Of a stretch of DNA of 64,000 bases, positions 26,564 to 34,292 are shown in pieces. Origin of the DNA: Pseudomonadota bacterium (GTDB lineage: Bacteria > Pseudomonadota > Alphaproteobacteria > Rhizobiales > Devosiaceae); the NCBI GenBank assembly GCA_023391095.1, contig JAEWBN010000006.1, positions 62,001-126,000 on the forward strand, given 5' to 3'. A model generated the notes under the pieces. That model saw nothing but the letters and a program-made list of their open reading frames with translations, made no database searches and was not told where the DNA came from. Positions within the stretch are counted from its first letter, which is position 1. Every line of letters begins with the position of its first letter. The position numbers and the translations under genes were made by a program.

Positions 26564-26587
26564 ATACCAATAAAATACCATTTACCA
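26564..26587. promoter_or_regulatory. Candidate GntR operator 1 (TGGTAT half-sites)
   Basis: Contains ATACCAA then ATACCATTTACCA. On the minus strand this reads TGGTAAATGGTAT followed by TTGGTAT, matching the TGGTAT half-site of NagR-like HutC regulators. It lies 42-65 bases upstream of the gntR start. Confidence 0.55.
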
Positions 26588-26678
26588 AGCAGAAAATGCG
26601 ATCTCCGTTCGCGGTGTGCATTCTCTTGGCATTGCTTGCGAAATGCGATGCGTTCGTAGTTTACGCTTGGACCCAGGA

Positions 26679-26691
26679 TGGTAAGTGGTAT
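26679..26691. promoter_or_regulatory. Candidate GntR operator 2
   Basis: TGGTAAGTGGTAT, which matches the reverse complement of 26575-26587 at 12 of 13 bases. It lies 34-46 bases upstream of the murQ start, so the two copies could serve the two divergent promoters or form a loop. Confidence 0.55.
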
Positions 26692-26724
26692 GTTTTTGGC
26701 ATTGCAGACGCAGGGAGCTTGGGG

Positions 26725-27621
26725 ATGACTGAACGCCAGACCGAGATGCGGCATCCGCAGGCGGGCGGGCTCGATCAGATGGCGGACAGCGATGTGCTCG
26801 GCCTTCTGGCGCGGGGACAGGGAGAGGCGGCGGCCAGTGTTGCCGCGGCGGCGCCGGCCGTAGCCCGAGGGGCGACCCTGATGGCGGATAGCATCCGCTC
26901 CGGGGGGCGGCTGATCTATGCGGCAGCGGGGAGTTCAGGGCTCATTGCCCTCGCGGATGCCCTTGAAATTCCTCAGACTTTCGGGATTGCGCAGGAGCGG
27001 ATCGTGGTGCTGCTGGCGGGGGGCATGGCGGCGCGGGTCGAGATGCGCGGGGGGCCCGAGGATAATGCCTCGGAGGCCGAGGCGGCGGTGGCGGCGCTGG
27101 AGCCGGGCGAAAGGGACTGCCTAATTGCCGTGACGGCCAGTGGATCGACGCCCTATCCCCTTGCTGCGGTTCAGAAATCCCGCGATGCCGGGGTGCGGAC
27201 GATTGGGGTGGCCAACAATGCGGGGGCACCGATTTTCGATCTGGTGGATGTGGGCATTTGCCTGCCGACGCCGCCCGAAATATTGGCCGGTTCGACGCGC
27301 ATGGGGGCCGGAACGGCGCAGAAGATTGCGCTCAACATGCTGTCCACCCTGATGGCCATCAAGCTGGGGCATGTGCATGACGGCTATATGGTCAACGTAT
27401 TGGCAGACAACGAGAAATTGCGCGGCAGGGCGCGGGGAATCGTGGCCGATGTCGCGGGGGTTTCCCCGGAGGAAGCGGCGGCGGCCATCGCCTTGGCCGG
27501 GGGCGCGGTCAAGGTGGCGATCCTTGTCGCGGCTGGGGCTGATGTGGGCCAGGCAGAGGCTTTGCTGGAGCAGCATGACGGGGTGGTGCGACCGGCGCTG
27601 GCGGCGCTGCGGACGCGTTAA
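26725..27621 (+). CDS. murQ: N-acetylmuramic acid 6-phosphate etherase
   Basis: Cleaves the D-lactyl ether of MurNAc-6-P to give GlcNAc-6-P, feeding NagA. 298 residues, single SIS domain. The N-terminus TERQTEMRHPQAGGLDQM, AAGSSGLIALADALEIPQTFG, VTASGSTPYPLAAVQKSRDAG and the AGSTRMGAGTAQKIALNMLSTL signature are diagnostic for MurQ. The ATG at 26725 fits the family start. Divergent from gntR-SIS-nagA. No MurNAc kinase or transporter is in the window. Confidence 0.93.
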   Translation: MTERQTEMRHPQAGGLDQMADSDVLGLLARGQGEAAASVAAAAPAVARGATLMADSIRSGGRLIYAAAGSSGLIALADALEIPQTFGIAQERIVVLLAGGMAARVEMRGGPEDNASEAEAAVAALEPGERDCLIAVTASGSTPYPLAAVQKSRDAGVRTIGVANNAGAPIFDLVDVGICLPTPPEILAGSTRMGAGTAQKIALNMLSTLMAIKLGHVHDGYMVNVLADNEKLRGRARGIVADVAGVSPEEAAAAIALAGGAVKVAILVAAGADVGQAEALLEQHDGVVRPALAALRTR

Positions 27622-27751
27622 CATCGGGGCGAATTGGTCAGCAGACTGTTGACGCTGAGCGTGCGCTTGCGGCGATTTTGACGTCTTGTGTCGAACTGGG
27701 GTTAATCTGAGCGTCGCGACGGTGATGCAACGCCCCTGATGGAGCCCTCCA

Positions 27752-28225
27752 ATGACCGATTTCACGCCTGATGCCGACCGAGACCTGGTGCTGACCCGCC
27801 TGGTCGACGCGACCCCCGAAGCCCTGTTCCGCTGCTGGACGGAACCGGCGCTGATGACGCAGTGGTTCGCGCCCAAGCCCTGGTCCACGCCCCGCGCCAG
27901 TCTCGACGTGCGGCCGGGCGGACAGAGCCTCGTCGTCATGGCCGACGAGGCGGGCACCGAATATCCCAATCCCGGGCAGTATCTGGAAGTGGTTCCGAAC
28001 CGTAAGCTGGTGTTTACCGATGCCTATACAGGCGACTGGAAACCTTCGGAAAAACCGTTCTTCACCTGCGTGCTGACATTCGAGCCGGAGAACGGCATGA
28101 CGCGCTATACGGCAGTGGCCCGGCACTGGACCAAGGAAGACAAGGAAGCCCATGAAAAGATGGGTTTCCACGAGGGCTGGGGCCTCTGCGCCACGCAGAT
28201 GGAAGAGCTCGCAAAGACGCTCTGA
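27752..28225 (+). CDS. SRPBCC/AHSA1-domain protein
   Basis: 157-residue START-like fold. ARLVD-type N-terminus (LVLTRLVDATPEALFRCWTEPALMTQWFAP) is the AHSA1 hallmark, and FEPENGMTRYTAVARHWTKEDKEAHEKMGFHEGWG is the usual C-terminal helix. Family members bind small hydrophobic ligands; no specific role is evident. Followed by a small secreted protein on the same strand. Confidence 0.85.
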   Translation: MTDFTPDADRDLVLTRLVDATPEALFRCWTEPALMTQWFAPKPWSTPRASLDVRPGGQSLVVMADEAGTEYPNPGQYLEVVPNRKLVFTDAYTGDWKPSEKPFFTCVLTFEPENGMTRYTAVARHWTKEDKEAHEKMGFHEGWGLCATQMEELAKTL

Positions 28226-28306
28226 GTGGAGCGCGCGGGACAAGCACCCACCCTGTTCCGGGGGTTCAATTGGGGCCGCATTCGCTAAGGTCGAAGGACC
28301 AACCGG

Positions 28307-28669
28307 ATGGGTCCCATGCGATACCGTGCTCTTGTCCCGGCGGCTGTTGCCGTCCTTGCCGCCACCCTGCCGGCCACCGCGCAGGATGGCGGCGGGACGG
28401 TGATGGAGATCGTCAACCAGTCCTCGCTGACCGTGTCGGGGGTGAGCGGATTTCCGCTGGATGAGACGGGGAATTTCATCGAGGACAATCTGGGCGGCCT
28501 GTTGGATGACGTACCGCCCGGCGAAACCGCGACGGCCCGGTTTTCCGGCCGGTGCGGGCCGATGCTGGTGGTGGTCGTGCTGGCCAGCGGCGCGGAGCTG
28601 CGCGCCAATGTCGACAGCTGCACGGACACGGCAATCACTGTGTCGGACAGGCCGGCCGGCGCGAACTGA
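28307..28669 (+). CDS. Small secreted protein, unknown function
   Basis: 120 residues with an N-terminal signal peptide (hydrophobic ALVPAAVAVLAATLPATAQ). The mature part is about 95 residues with two Cys (SGRCGPM and DSCTDT) that could form a disulfide. It includes VMEIVNQSSLTVSGVSGFP, which resembles the start of a short beta-sandwich of exported proteins, but I do not recognise a family. AAGGA lies 8 bases before the ATG. Confidence 0.6.
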   Translation: MGPMRYRALVPAAVAVLAATLPATAQDGGGTVMEIVNQSSLTVSGVSGFPLDETGNFIEDNLGGLLDDVPPGETATARFSGRCGPMLVVVVLASGAELRANVDSCTDTAITVSDRPAGAN

Positions 28670-28714
28670 CACGGGCGGGCTTGCGCCCCCAAATCGAATC
28701 GCTATGCTCACGGA

Positions 28715-28810
28715 CATTCCACAGGGGTGCTCCGTATTGCCGGGGCTGAGATGAAGGCGGCTGAGCCTTCGGACCCTCAAGCTGATCTGGATAATACCAG
28801 CGGAGCGAGG
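28715..28810 (+). ncRNA. TPP (THI-box) riboswitch
   Basis: Clear THI element: ggggtgc, then ggCTGAGAtgaagg, gACCCTCa, and the highly conserved CTGATCTGGATAATACCAG ending gcggag. P1 can form between ttcc near 28717-28720 and ggag near 28802-28805. The aptamer ends only about seven bases before the ATG at 28817, and the gene's ribosome binding site (gagg) directly follows P1, so repression is probably at translation initiation. No separate terminator is visible before the gene. Confidence 0.93.
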
Positions 28811-28816
28811 CGGGCC

Positions 28817-29428
28817 ATGTATTTCGGCGCACAGATTTCCCTATATCCCATGTCCAGCGATTTCGTCTGGATCATCACCAGTGCGCTGGGCGCGCTTGAC
28901 CCTTATCGCGACCGTCTCAAAATTGAGACCGACGACGTCTCGACCCTCCTGGTGGGTGAGCCGGAGGTGCTGTTCGCGGCCATGCGGGACGTGTTCAGCG
29001 AGGCTGCGCGCAGCCGCATCCATTGCGTGCTGTCGGCAACGATCTCCCGCGGCTGTCCGGGCGCAAGCGAGGACGTGCCCTGTACTTCGGGCCTGTTCGA
29101 CGGGCCATTGGCGCCGTTGCCGGAACGGCATGCGGCGGCGCTCGAGGCGATGGCCAGTGCGCCGGACATGGGCGTCGATGTCGCGGCGCAGTTCGCGCTC
29201 TATGTGATGGGCTCGGGCCAGCATATGGACGAGATCATGGGCTGCATCGACTTCGTCAAAGCCTCCGGCGTGTTCGACCGGCCCAAGAACCTTTGCACGC
29301 TGCTGCGGGGCGATGCGGGCCCGGTCTTCATGGCGCTCGAACAGGCCTTCTGCCGCTTCGGTCCACCGCAGGGCCATGTGGCCGTGGACCTGACCGTTTC
29401 GGCCAATAGCCCGAGCCCCATCCTCTAG
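28817..29428 (+). CDS. YkoF-type thiamine/HMP-binding protein
   Basis: 203 residues with two tandem YkoF domains. The first begins MYFGAQISLYPMSSDFVWIIT and the second repeats the pattern at VAAQFALYVMGSGQHMDEIM. YkoF proteins bind thiamine or its pyrimidine moiety and are encoded with thiamine-precursor ABC transporters. The ATG at 28817 follows GAGG six bases upstream, within reach of the riboswitch P1 stem. First gene of a four-gene operon with permease, ATPase and periplasmic protein. Confidence 0.9.
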   Translation: MYFGAQISLYPMSSDFVWIITSALGALDPYRDRLKIETDDVSTLLVGEPEVLFAAMRDVFSEAARSRIHCVLSATISRGCPGASEDVPCTSGLFDGPLAPLPERHAAALEAMASAPDMGVDVAAQFALYVMGSGQHMDEIMGCIDFVKASGVFDRPKNLCTLLRGDAGPVFMALEQAFCRFGPPQGHVAVDLTVSANSPSPIL

Positions 29429-29443
29429 AGCTTCGAGAGTTTC

Positions 29444-30244
29444 ATGTTTCGACCGGTTTCCGACCGGCGCGTGCCCATGCGCGCGCTCGGCCGTGCTGCG
29501 CCCGCCATTTTGTCTATCGGCCTACTGCTCGTGGGCTGGGAAATCTGTGTGCGGGTGAGCGGGATTGCGCCCACCACCCTGCCCCCGCCCAGCCGGGTCG
29601 GGACGCAGCTTTTCGAGCAGCGGGCGACGCTGGGCGAGCATGCGGCGGCCACCCTCCAGGCGACGGCGTTCGGCTTTATGCTGTCGCTCTCGGCGGCTTT
29701 CGTGCTGTCGGTACTGATCGACTTTTACCGACCGTTGCGACGGGCGCTGTTTCCGGTGCTGATCATCAGCCAGACGCTGCCGCTGGTGGCGATTGCGCCA
29801 CTCGTCGTGCTTTGGTTCGGCTTCGGGTTGCTGCCGAAAATCCTTCTTGTAGCGCTGGTGACTTTTTTTCCCATGCTGGTGGCGCTGGCAGAGGGTTACG
29901 AGGCGACGGACCCGGACCTGAGCGCGCTGCTCGCCTCGATGGGCGCGTCACGTCGGCGCATATTCGTCCTGGCCCGGCTGCCGTCGGCCCTGCCCTATTT
30001 CTTTGCGGGGCTGCGGATTTCCATCACCTATGCGGTGGTGGCAGCGATCTTTGCCGAATATGCGGGCTCGGCCAAGGGTTTGGGCATTTTCATCCTCAGC
30101 GCCAAGAACAATTTCCGGCCCGACCTGGTGCTTGCCGCGGTGACCGTCAGCGCCGGGCTGACGCTTATTCTGTTCGCGGTTACCCATCTGGTGCAGAACC
30201 TCGCCATGCCCTGGGCGCGCCTCAAGGGGAGCGCGGCCCGATGA
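29444..30244 (+). CDS. thiX: ABC transporter permease, thiamine-precursor type (ThiX)
   Basis: 266-residue BPD_transp_1 permease with about six helices. PAILSIGLLLVGWEICVRV is the first; the EAA loop is EGYEATDPDLSALLASMGASRRRIF. Family assignment to SsuC/ThiX rests on sequence style; function follows from the TPP riboswitch and the YkoF and NMT1 partners. The stop overlaps the ATPase start by four bases. GAGAG lies about 6 bases before the ATG. Confidence 0.88.
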   Translation: MFRPVSDRRVPMRALGRAAPAILSIGLLLVGWEICVRVSGIAPTTLPPPSRVGTQLFEQRATLGEHAAATLQATAFGFMLSLSAAFVLSVLIDFYRPLRRALFPVLIISQTLPLVAIAPLVVLWFGFGLLPKILLVALVTFFPMLVALAEGYEATDPDLSALLASMGASRRRIFVLARLPSALPYFFAGLRISITYAVVAAIFAEYAGSAKGLGIFILSAKNNFRPDLVLAAVTVSAGLTLILFAVTHLVQNLAMPWARLKGSAAR

Positions 30245-30990
30245 GCGCTCGGCTGGAGATCACGGGGTTGCGCAAAAGCTTCGACGGGCTCGCGGTGCTT
30301 GACGGGGTGAACCTTACGGTGGGCGCCGGGGAGTTCGTCTCCATCCTGGGGCCGTCGGGTTCGGGAAAATCGACACTGCTGCAGATCCTGACCGGGCGGA
30401 CCGGAGCGGATGCCGGGTCGATCCGGTTCGACGGCGCGCCGCTCGATCCTGCCGCCCGGCCCTTTGCCTTCATGCCGCAACGCGATGCGCTGATGGACTG
30501 GCGCACCATTGCCGTCAATGCCGCGATCGGGCTGGAAGTGGCTGGAGTGAAACGCAAAACCGCCCGCGCGCGCGTAACCGACCTGCTACCGGAATTCGGG
30601 CTGGCGGGGTTCGGAGGGCATTATCCGAGCCAGCTTTCGGGGGGCATGCGGCAGCGGGTGGCGCTGTTGCGCACGGTTGTGCAGGAGCGGCCGATGATGC
30701 TGCTCGACGAGCCCTTCGGGGCGCTCGACGCGCTCACAAGAGTGCGGATGCAGACCTGGCTGCAAACCATGTGGGCCCGGCATGGCTGGACGGTGCTGCT
30801 GATTACCCATGACGTGCGCGAAGCGGTGGCGCTTTCAGACCGCATTGCCATTCTTTCCGACCGCCCAGCGCGCGTGGTCGAGGACATTGCCGTGCCCCTG
30901 CCGCGGCCCCGACGGGCCGGGGATGAGGCGGCTGCGGCCATCGAAGCCCGGATTTTCGACCTTCTGCTCAACAGGGAGACCCCATTATGA
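30241..30990 (+). CDS. thiZ: ABC transporter ATP-binding protein (ThiZ)
   Basis: 249-residue ATPase. Walker A is GPSGSGKST near residue 37, the Q-loop is FMPQRDALMDW, the signature LSGGMRQRV, Walker B MMLLDEP and the H-loop LITHDVREA. It has the short C-terminal tail typical of SsuB/ThiZ proteins. Coupled by four-base overlaps to the permease before it and the binding protein after it. Confidence 0.92.
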   Translation: MSARLEITGLRKSFDGLAVLDGVNLTVGAGEFVSILGPSGSGKSTLLQILTGRTGADAGSIRFDGAPLDPAARPFAFMPQRDALMDWRTIAVNAAIGLEVAGVKRKTARARVTDLLPEFGLAGFGGHYPSQLSGGMRQRVALLRTVVQERPMMLLDEPFGALDALTRVRMQTWLQTMWARHGWTVLLITHDVREAVALSDRIAILSDRPARVVEDIAVPLPRPRRAGDEAAAAIEARIFDLLLNRETPL

Positions 30991-31991
30991 GCCTTCGCCC
31001 GCGCCATGTGCTGGCCGCTTCACTTCTATCCATGCTCGCTTCCGCATCGGCGCTGGCCGAGGGCGCAACCGTGCGCATGGCGCTCGACTGGACGCCCAAT
31101 ACCAACCATGTGGGCCTCTATGTGGCCGAGGCGCTGGGCTATTATGAGGAGGCCGGGATCGATGTCGAAATCCTGCCCTATACCGACACGTCTGCTTCGC
31201 TGCTGGTGGCCAATGGCGTGGCCGATTTCGGCATTCTGGGCGGGACGTCGCTCTTCATGCTGGGGACGGCGGGCGCGGATCTGGTGGCGACCTTTGCAGT
31301 GACGCAGACGGAAACCGGGCGGATCGTCTTCAATGCCGACCGGCAGGATATCCAGCGGCCGGCCGATCTCGACGGCAAGATCTATGCCGGCTTCGGCAGC
31401 CAATGGGAGGACATCCTGATTGGCGACATTATCCGCGCGGATGGCGGAACGGGGGACTACCAGACGGTAACGCTGGGCACTTCGGCCTATGAGGCGCTGG
31501 CCAATGGCGCGGTGGATTTCACGCTGGAGGTCTATACCTGGGAGGGGATCAAGGCGGAGCTGGACGGGGTGGAGCAGCGGCGCTTCCGCTATGACGATTT
31601 CGGCGTGCCCGACCAGCACACGACGCTGATCGGCTCGAGCAGCGCCTATCTCGCGGCCAATCCCGACGCGGCCCGCGCCTTCATGGCGGCGACCCTGCGC
31701 GGCTACAGCTTTGCGGCCGACAATCCCGACAAGGCGGCCGAATTGCTGGTGGCGGCGACCGAGGGGATGCTGAGCGATCCCGAACTGGTCAAGGCCTCGA
31801 TGCGGGCGCTGGCGGAGGACCATTACCTGCGCAGCCCCGAGGGCGCCATCGGGGTCATGGACCCGGACAAGATGGCGGCGACGATGGACTATATGTTCGA
31901 GCGCGACATGCTGCGCGATGCCGATGGGCAGGTGATGGGCGAACGCCCCGATCCCACTGCATTCTATAACAATGCGTTTGTCGCCCCCTAG
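30987..31991 (+). CDS. thiY: Periplasmic substrate-binding protein, NMT1/ThiY type
   Basis: 334 residues with a signal peptide (HVLAASLLSMLASASALAEG). The NMT1 start ALDWTPNTNHVGLYVAEALGYY is characteristic of ThiY proteins that bind formyl-aminopyrimidine or HMP. DFGILGGTSLFM and the mid-region GSQWEDILIGDII fit. It completes the riboswitch-led uptake operon. No thi biosynthetic gene is in the window, so imported precursor must be used elsewhere in the genome. Convergent with the LysR gene. Confidence 0.9.
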   Translation: MSLRPRHVLAASLLSMLASASALAEGATVRMALDWTPNTNHVGLYVAEALGYYEEAGIDVEILPYTDTSASLLVANGVADFGILGGTSLFMLGTAGADLVATFAVTQTETGRIVFNADRQDIQRPADLDGKIYAGFGSQWEDILIGDIIRADGGTGDYQTVTLGTSAYEALANGAVDFTLEVYTWEGIKAELDGVEQRRFRYDDFGVPDQHTTLIGSSSAYLAANPDAARAFMAATLRGYSFAADNPDKAAELLVAATEGMLSDPELVKASMRALAEDHYLRSPEGAIGVMDPDKMAATMDYMFERDMLRDADGQVMGERPDPTAFYNNAFVAP

Positions 31992-32007
31992 CGGCGCCCT
32001 GCCCCAT

Positions 32008-32030
32008 GCCGCCGGTGAGAGGCCGGCGGC
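32008..32030. terminator. Hairpin between convergent thiY and lysR genes
   Basis: GCCGCCGG-7 bases-CCGGCGGC is a perfect 8-bp stem in the 47-base gap between the two convergent stops. No strong T-tract on either side. Confidence 0.55.
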
Positions 32031-32038
32031 GGATGGGC

Positions 32039-32917
32039 TCAGTCGTTGCGGGCGATTTCGCTCTGGAGCCAGGCGACGAATTTGCGCGTCTTGGAATTGG
32101 CGGTTTTGTTCCAGATGACGAAGTGGGCCATGTTGCGCTTGCTGGGCGAAAAGATCGGCACAAGCGAGCCGTTGGCGACCTCCTCGCGCATCAGGAAGCT
32201 CTGGCCGATGGCCACGCCCAGACCTTCGACGGCGGCCTGATAGGTGAGGAGCGAGCTGGGATATTCGTCGCCCTCGGAGGACATGTCCTCGCAGCCATTG
32301 GCCGCCAGCCAGTCCCGCCAGTCGCTGCTGCGATAATGGGAGGTGAGCTTTTTGACGTGGCGCAGGTCCTCCAGCGTTTCGAGCCGGTGCCGCTCGAGGA
32401 GTTTCGGGCTGCAATAGGGCTGGATGACGTCCTCGAACAGCAGGCTCGAATATTGCGGGTCCATCTCGTCGATGGGCCGCAGCTGGATGGCCACGTCATA
32501 GGGCGAGATGTCGAAATTGACCGGCAGGATGGAAGTCTTGAGCTTGACCTGGATGTTGCGGTGGGTGTCGTGGAAGCGCGAAATGCGCGGGATCAGCCAC
32601 TTGGCCGCGAAGGTGGGATAGCCGGCCACGCGCACCGAATTGGTCTTGTAGCGCGAGAGCAGCACGTCGGTGGACTTGGCGATCTTGCTGAAGGCCTCGC
32701 CGATCTCCCGGTAGTAGTCCTCGCCGTCCTGGGTGAGGGTGATCCACTTGCTCTGGCGCTGAAACAGCTTGGTGCCCAGATAGTCTTCCAGCGTTGCGAT
32801 CTGGCGGCTCACGGCAGACTGCGTGACGCCCAGTTCATTTGCCGCCTTAGTGAAGCTGCCCATGCGGGCGGCGACCTCAAAGACATGCAATGGATTGAGC
32901 GGCGGAATCGTGCGCAT
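32039..32917 (-). CDS. LysR-family regulator, GcvA type
   Basis: 292 residues. The N-terminal HTH reads LNPLHVFEVAARMGSFTKAANELGVTQSAVSRQIATLEDYLG, the GcvA-like subgroup, followed by the substrate domain (VRVAGYPTFAAKWLIPRISRF). It is divergent from the acyl-CoA dehydrogenase gene and is the obvious candidate regulator of the 14-gene operon. The ATG at 32917 is preceded by GGGAGG five bases upstream. Upstream DNA holds a T-N11-A dyad at 32980-32996. Confidence 0.92.
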   Translation of the reverse strand: MRTIPPLNPLHVFEVAARMGSFTKAANELGVTQSAVSRQIATLEDYLGTKLFQRQSKWITLTQDGEDYYREIGEAFSKIAKSTDVLLSRYKTNSVRVAGYPTFAAKWLIPRISRFHDTHRNIQVKLKTSILPVNFDISPYDVAIQLRPIDEMDPQYSSLLFEDVIQPYCSPKLLERHRLETLEDLRHVKKLTSHYRSSDWRDWLAANGCEDMSSEGDEYPSSLLTYQAAVEGLGVAIGQSFLMREEVANGSLVPIFSPSKRNMAHFVIWNKTANSKTRKFVAWLQSEIARND

Positions 32918-32979
32918 TGGGGCCTCCCGGTAGAAAACCCGCTCCCTTGAATGGGTTATTGGCGGGCGCGCTATCAATG

Positions 32980-32996
32980 CATTCAAAATTCGAATG
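32980..32996. promoter_or_regulatory. Candidate LysR box between the regulator and the catabolic operon
   Basis: CATTC-AAAATTC-GAATG is a 5-bp dyad containing T-N11-A (TTCAAAATTCGAA). GAATGGG occurs here (32992-32998) and again at 32949-32955, giving two related half-sites 43 bases apart, a spacing compatible with activation and recognition sites of LysR regulators. Confidence 0.5.
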
Positions 32997-33128
32997 GGAC
33001 AAGCCCGGCCGCGCAGCCCCGGTTTTGCGGGGCCGTGTGCATTAAAGTCATGGCCGCCTGCATATTGCGAAGTTGTTCCCCGCCGGCGCGCGGGCCATCA
33101 ATGGCGCAAATTCAGGTACGGATATTCC

Positions 33129-34277
33129 ATGCAGTTTTCTCTCTCCCAAGATCACCAGGAACTTGCCCAGTCGGTCCGCCGCTTTGCGCAGAACGAACTC
33201 GCCGCCGGGGCTCTCGAGAGGGCGCATTCGCGCGAATATCCCTGGGAAGTGGCGCAGAAACTGTCCGAAATGGGCATGCTGGGCATTACCCTGCGCGAGG
33301 AAGACGGGGGCCTGGGCGGTTCGCTGATGGACGCCGTGGTGACCATCCAGGAACTGGCCATGGTCTGCCCCAAGAGCGCGGACGTGGTCCAGGCGGGCAA
33401 TTTCGGCCCGATCCGCACCTTTGCCGAATATGGCACACCCGAGCAGAAGGCGCGGTTCCTTCCCGATCTGTTGGCCGGCAAGGCGCTGATCTCGCTGGGC
33501 ATGAGCGAGCCGGATGCCGGTTCGGCGGTGACCGAGCTCAAGACCACGGCGCGCGAAGACGGCGACCATTACGTGATCAACGGCTCGAAGGTGTTTTCCA
33601 CCCACAGCCCGGAAGCCAACCTGTTTCTGATCTATGTGCGCTTCGGACCCGGTACCGGCAATATCGGTTCGGTGCTGGTGGAGCGCGGCACGCCCGGCTT
33701 CACCGTGGGCCAGCGCTCGAGCTTCATGAGCGGGGAAGAATGGTGCCCGCTGTATTTCGAGGACTGCCGCATTCCCAAGGAGAATGTGCTGCTGGGCCCC
33801 GGCGGGTTCAAGAAGCAGATCTCGGGCTTCAACGTGGAGCGGGTGGGCAATGCCTCGCGCGCCCTGGCGCTGGGCCGTCATGCCTATGAAGTGGCGCGCC
33901 AACATGCGCTCGACCGCAAGCAGTTCGGCCGGCCGCTCTGCGAATTCCAGGGCCTGCAGTGGAAGTTCGCCGACATGGCGCTGAAGCTGGAATCGGCGCA
34001 GCTGCTGCTGTACCGCGCGGCAATGGGTGCCGATGGCGGCCTGCCGTCGGCCTATGACACCGCGATTGCCAAACTCGCCTGCAACCAGGCCGGGTTCGAC
34101 GTGGCCAACGAGGCGCTGCAGGTGATGGGCGGCTATGGCTACAGCTCTGAAAGCCTTGTGGAATATTGCGTCAAGCGGACCCGCGGCTGGATGATTGCCG
34201 GTGGCTCCATCGAAATCCTCAAAAACCGCATTGCCGAGCATGTCTTCGATCGTCGCTTCGATCAGCGTGCCCACTAG
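33129..34277 (+). CDS. Acyl-CoA dehydrogenase with relocated catalytic base
   Basis: FAD flavoprotein forming a 2,3-enoyl-CoA and passing electrons to ETF. 382 residues with the usual order: N-terminal helices, middle strand domain with LGMSEPDAGSA, C-terminal helices with FGRPLCEFQGLQWKFADM and QVMGGYGYSSE. The common catalytic Glu (the E of YEGT) is Gly358 (MIAGGSIEI). Glu237 in FNVERVGNAS sits where isovaleryl- and long-chain acyl-CoA dehydrogenases carry their base, so the enzyme is probably active. First gene of the operon, 211 bases from lysR. Substrate unknown. Confidence 0.92.
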   Translation: MQFSLSQDHQELAQSVRRFAQNELAAGALERAHSREYPWEVAQKLSEMGMLGITLREEDGGLGGSLMDAVVTIQELAMVCPKSADVVQAGNFGPIRTFAEYGTPEQKARFLPDLLAGKALISLGMSEPDAGSAVTELKTTAREDGDHYVINGSKVFSTHSPEANLFLIYVRFGPGTGNIGSVLVERGTPGFTVGQRSSFMSGEEWCPLYFEDCRIPKENVLLGPGGFKKQISGFNVERVGNASRALALGRHAYEVARQHALDRKQFGRPLCEFQGLQWKFADMALKLESAQLLLYRAAMGADGGLPSAYDTAIAKLACNQAGFDVANEALQVMGGYGYSSESLVEYCVKRTRGWMIAGGSIEILKNRIAEHVFDRRFDQRAH

Positions 34278-34292
34278 AAGCGAAACCAGCTC

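Noticed and set aside
33129..34277. Acyl-CoA dehydrogenase as glutaryl-CoA dehydrogenase
   Set aside because: That enzyme keeps Glu in its YEG-type motif; here it is Gly, and the base appears at position 237.
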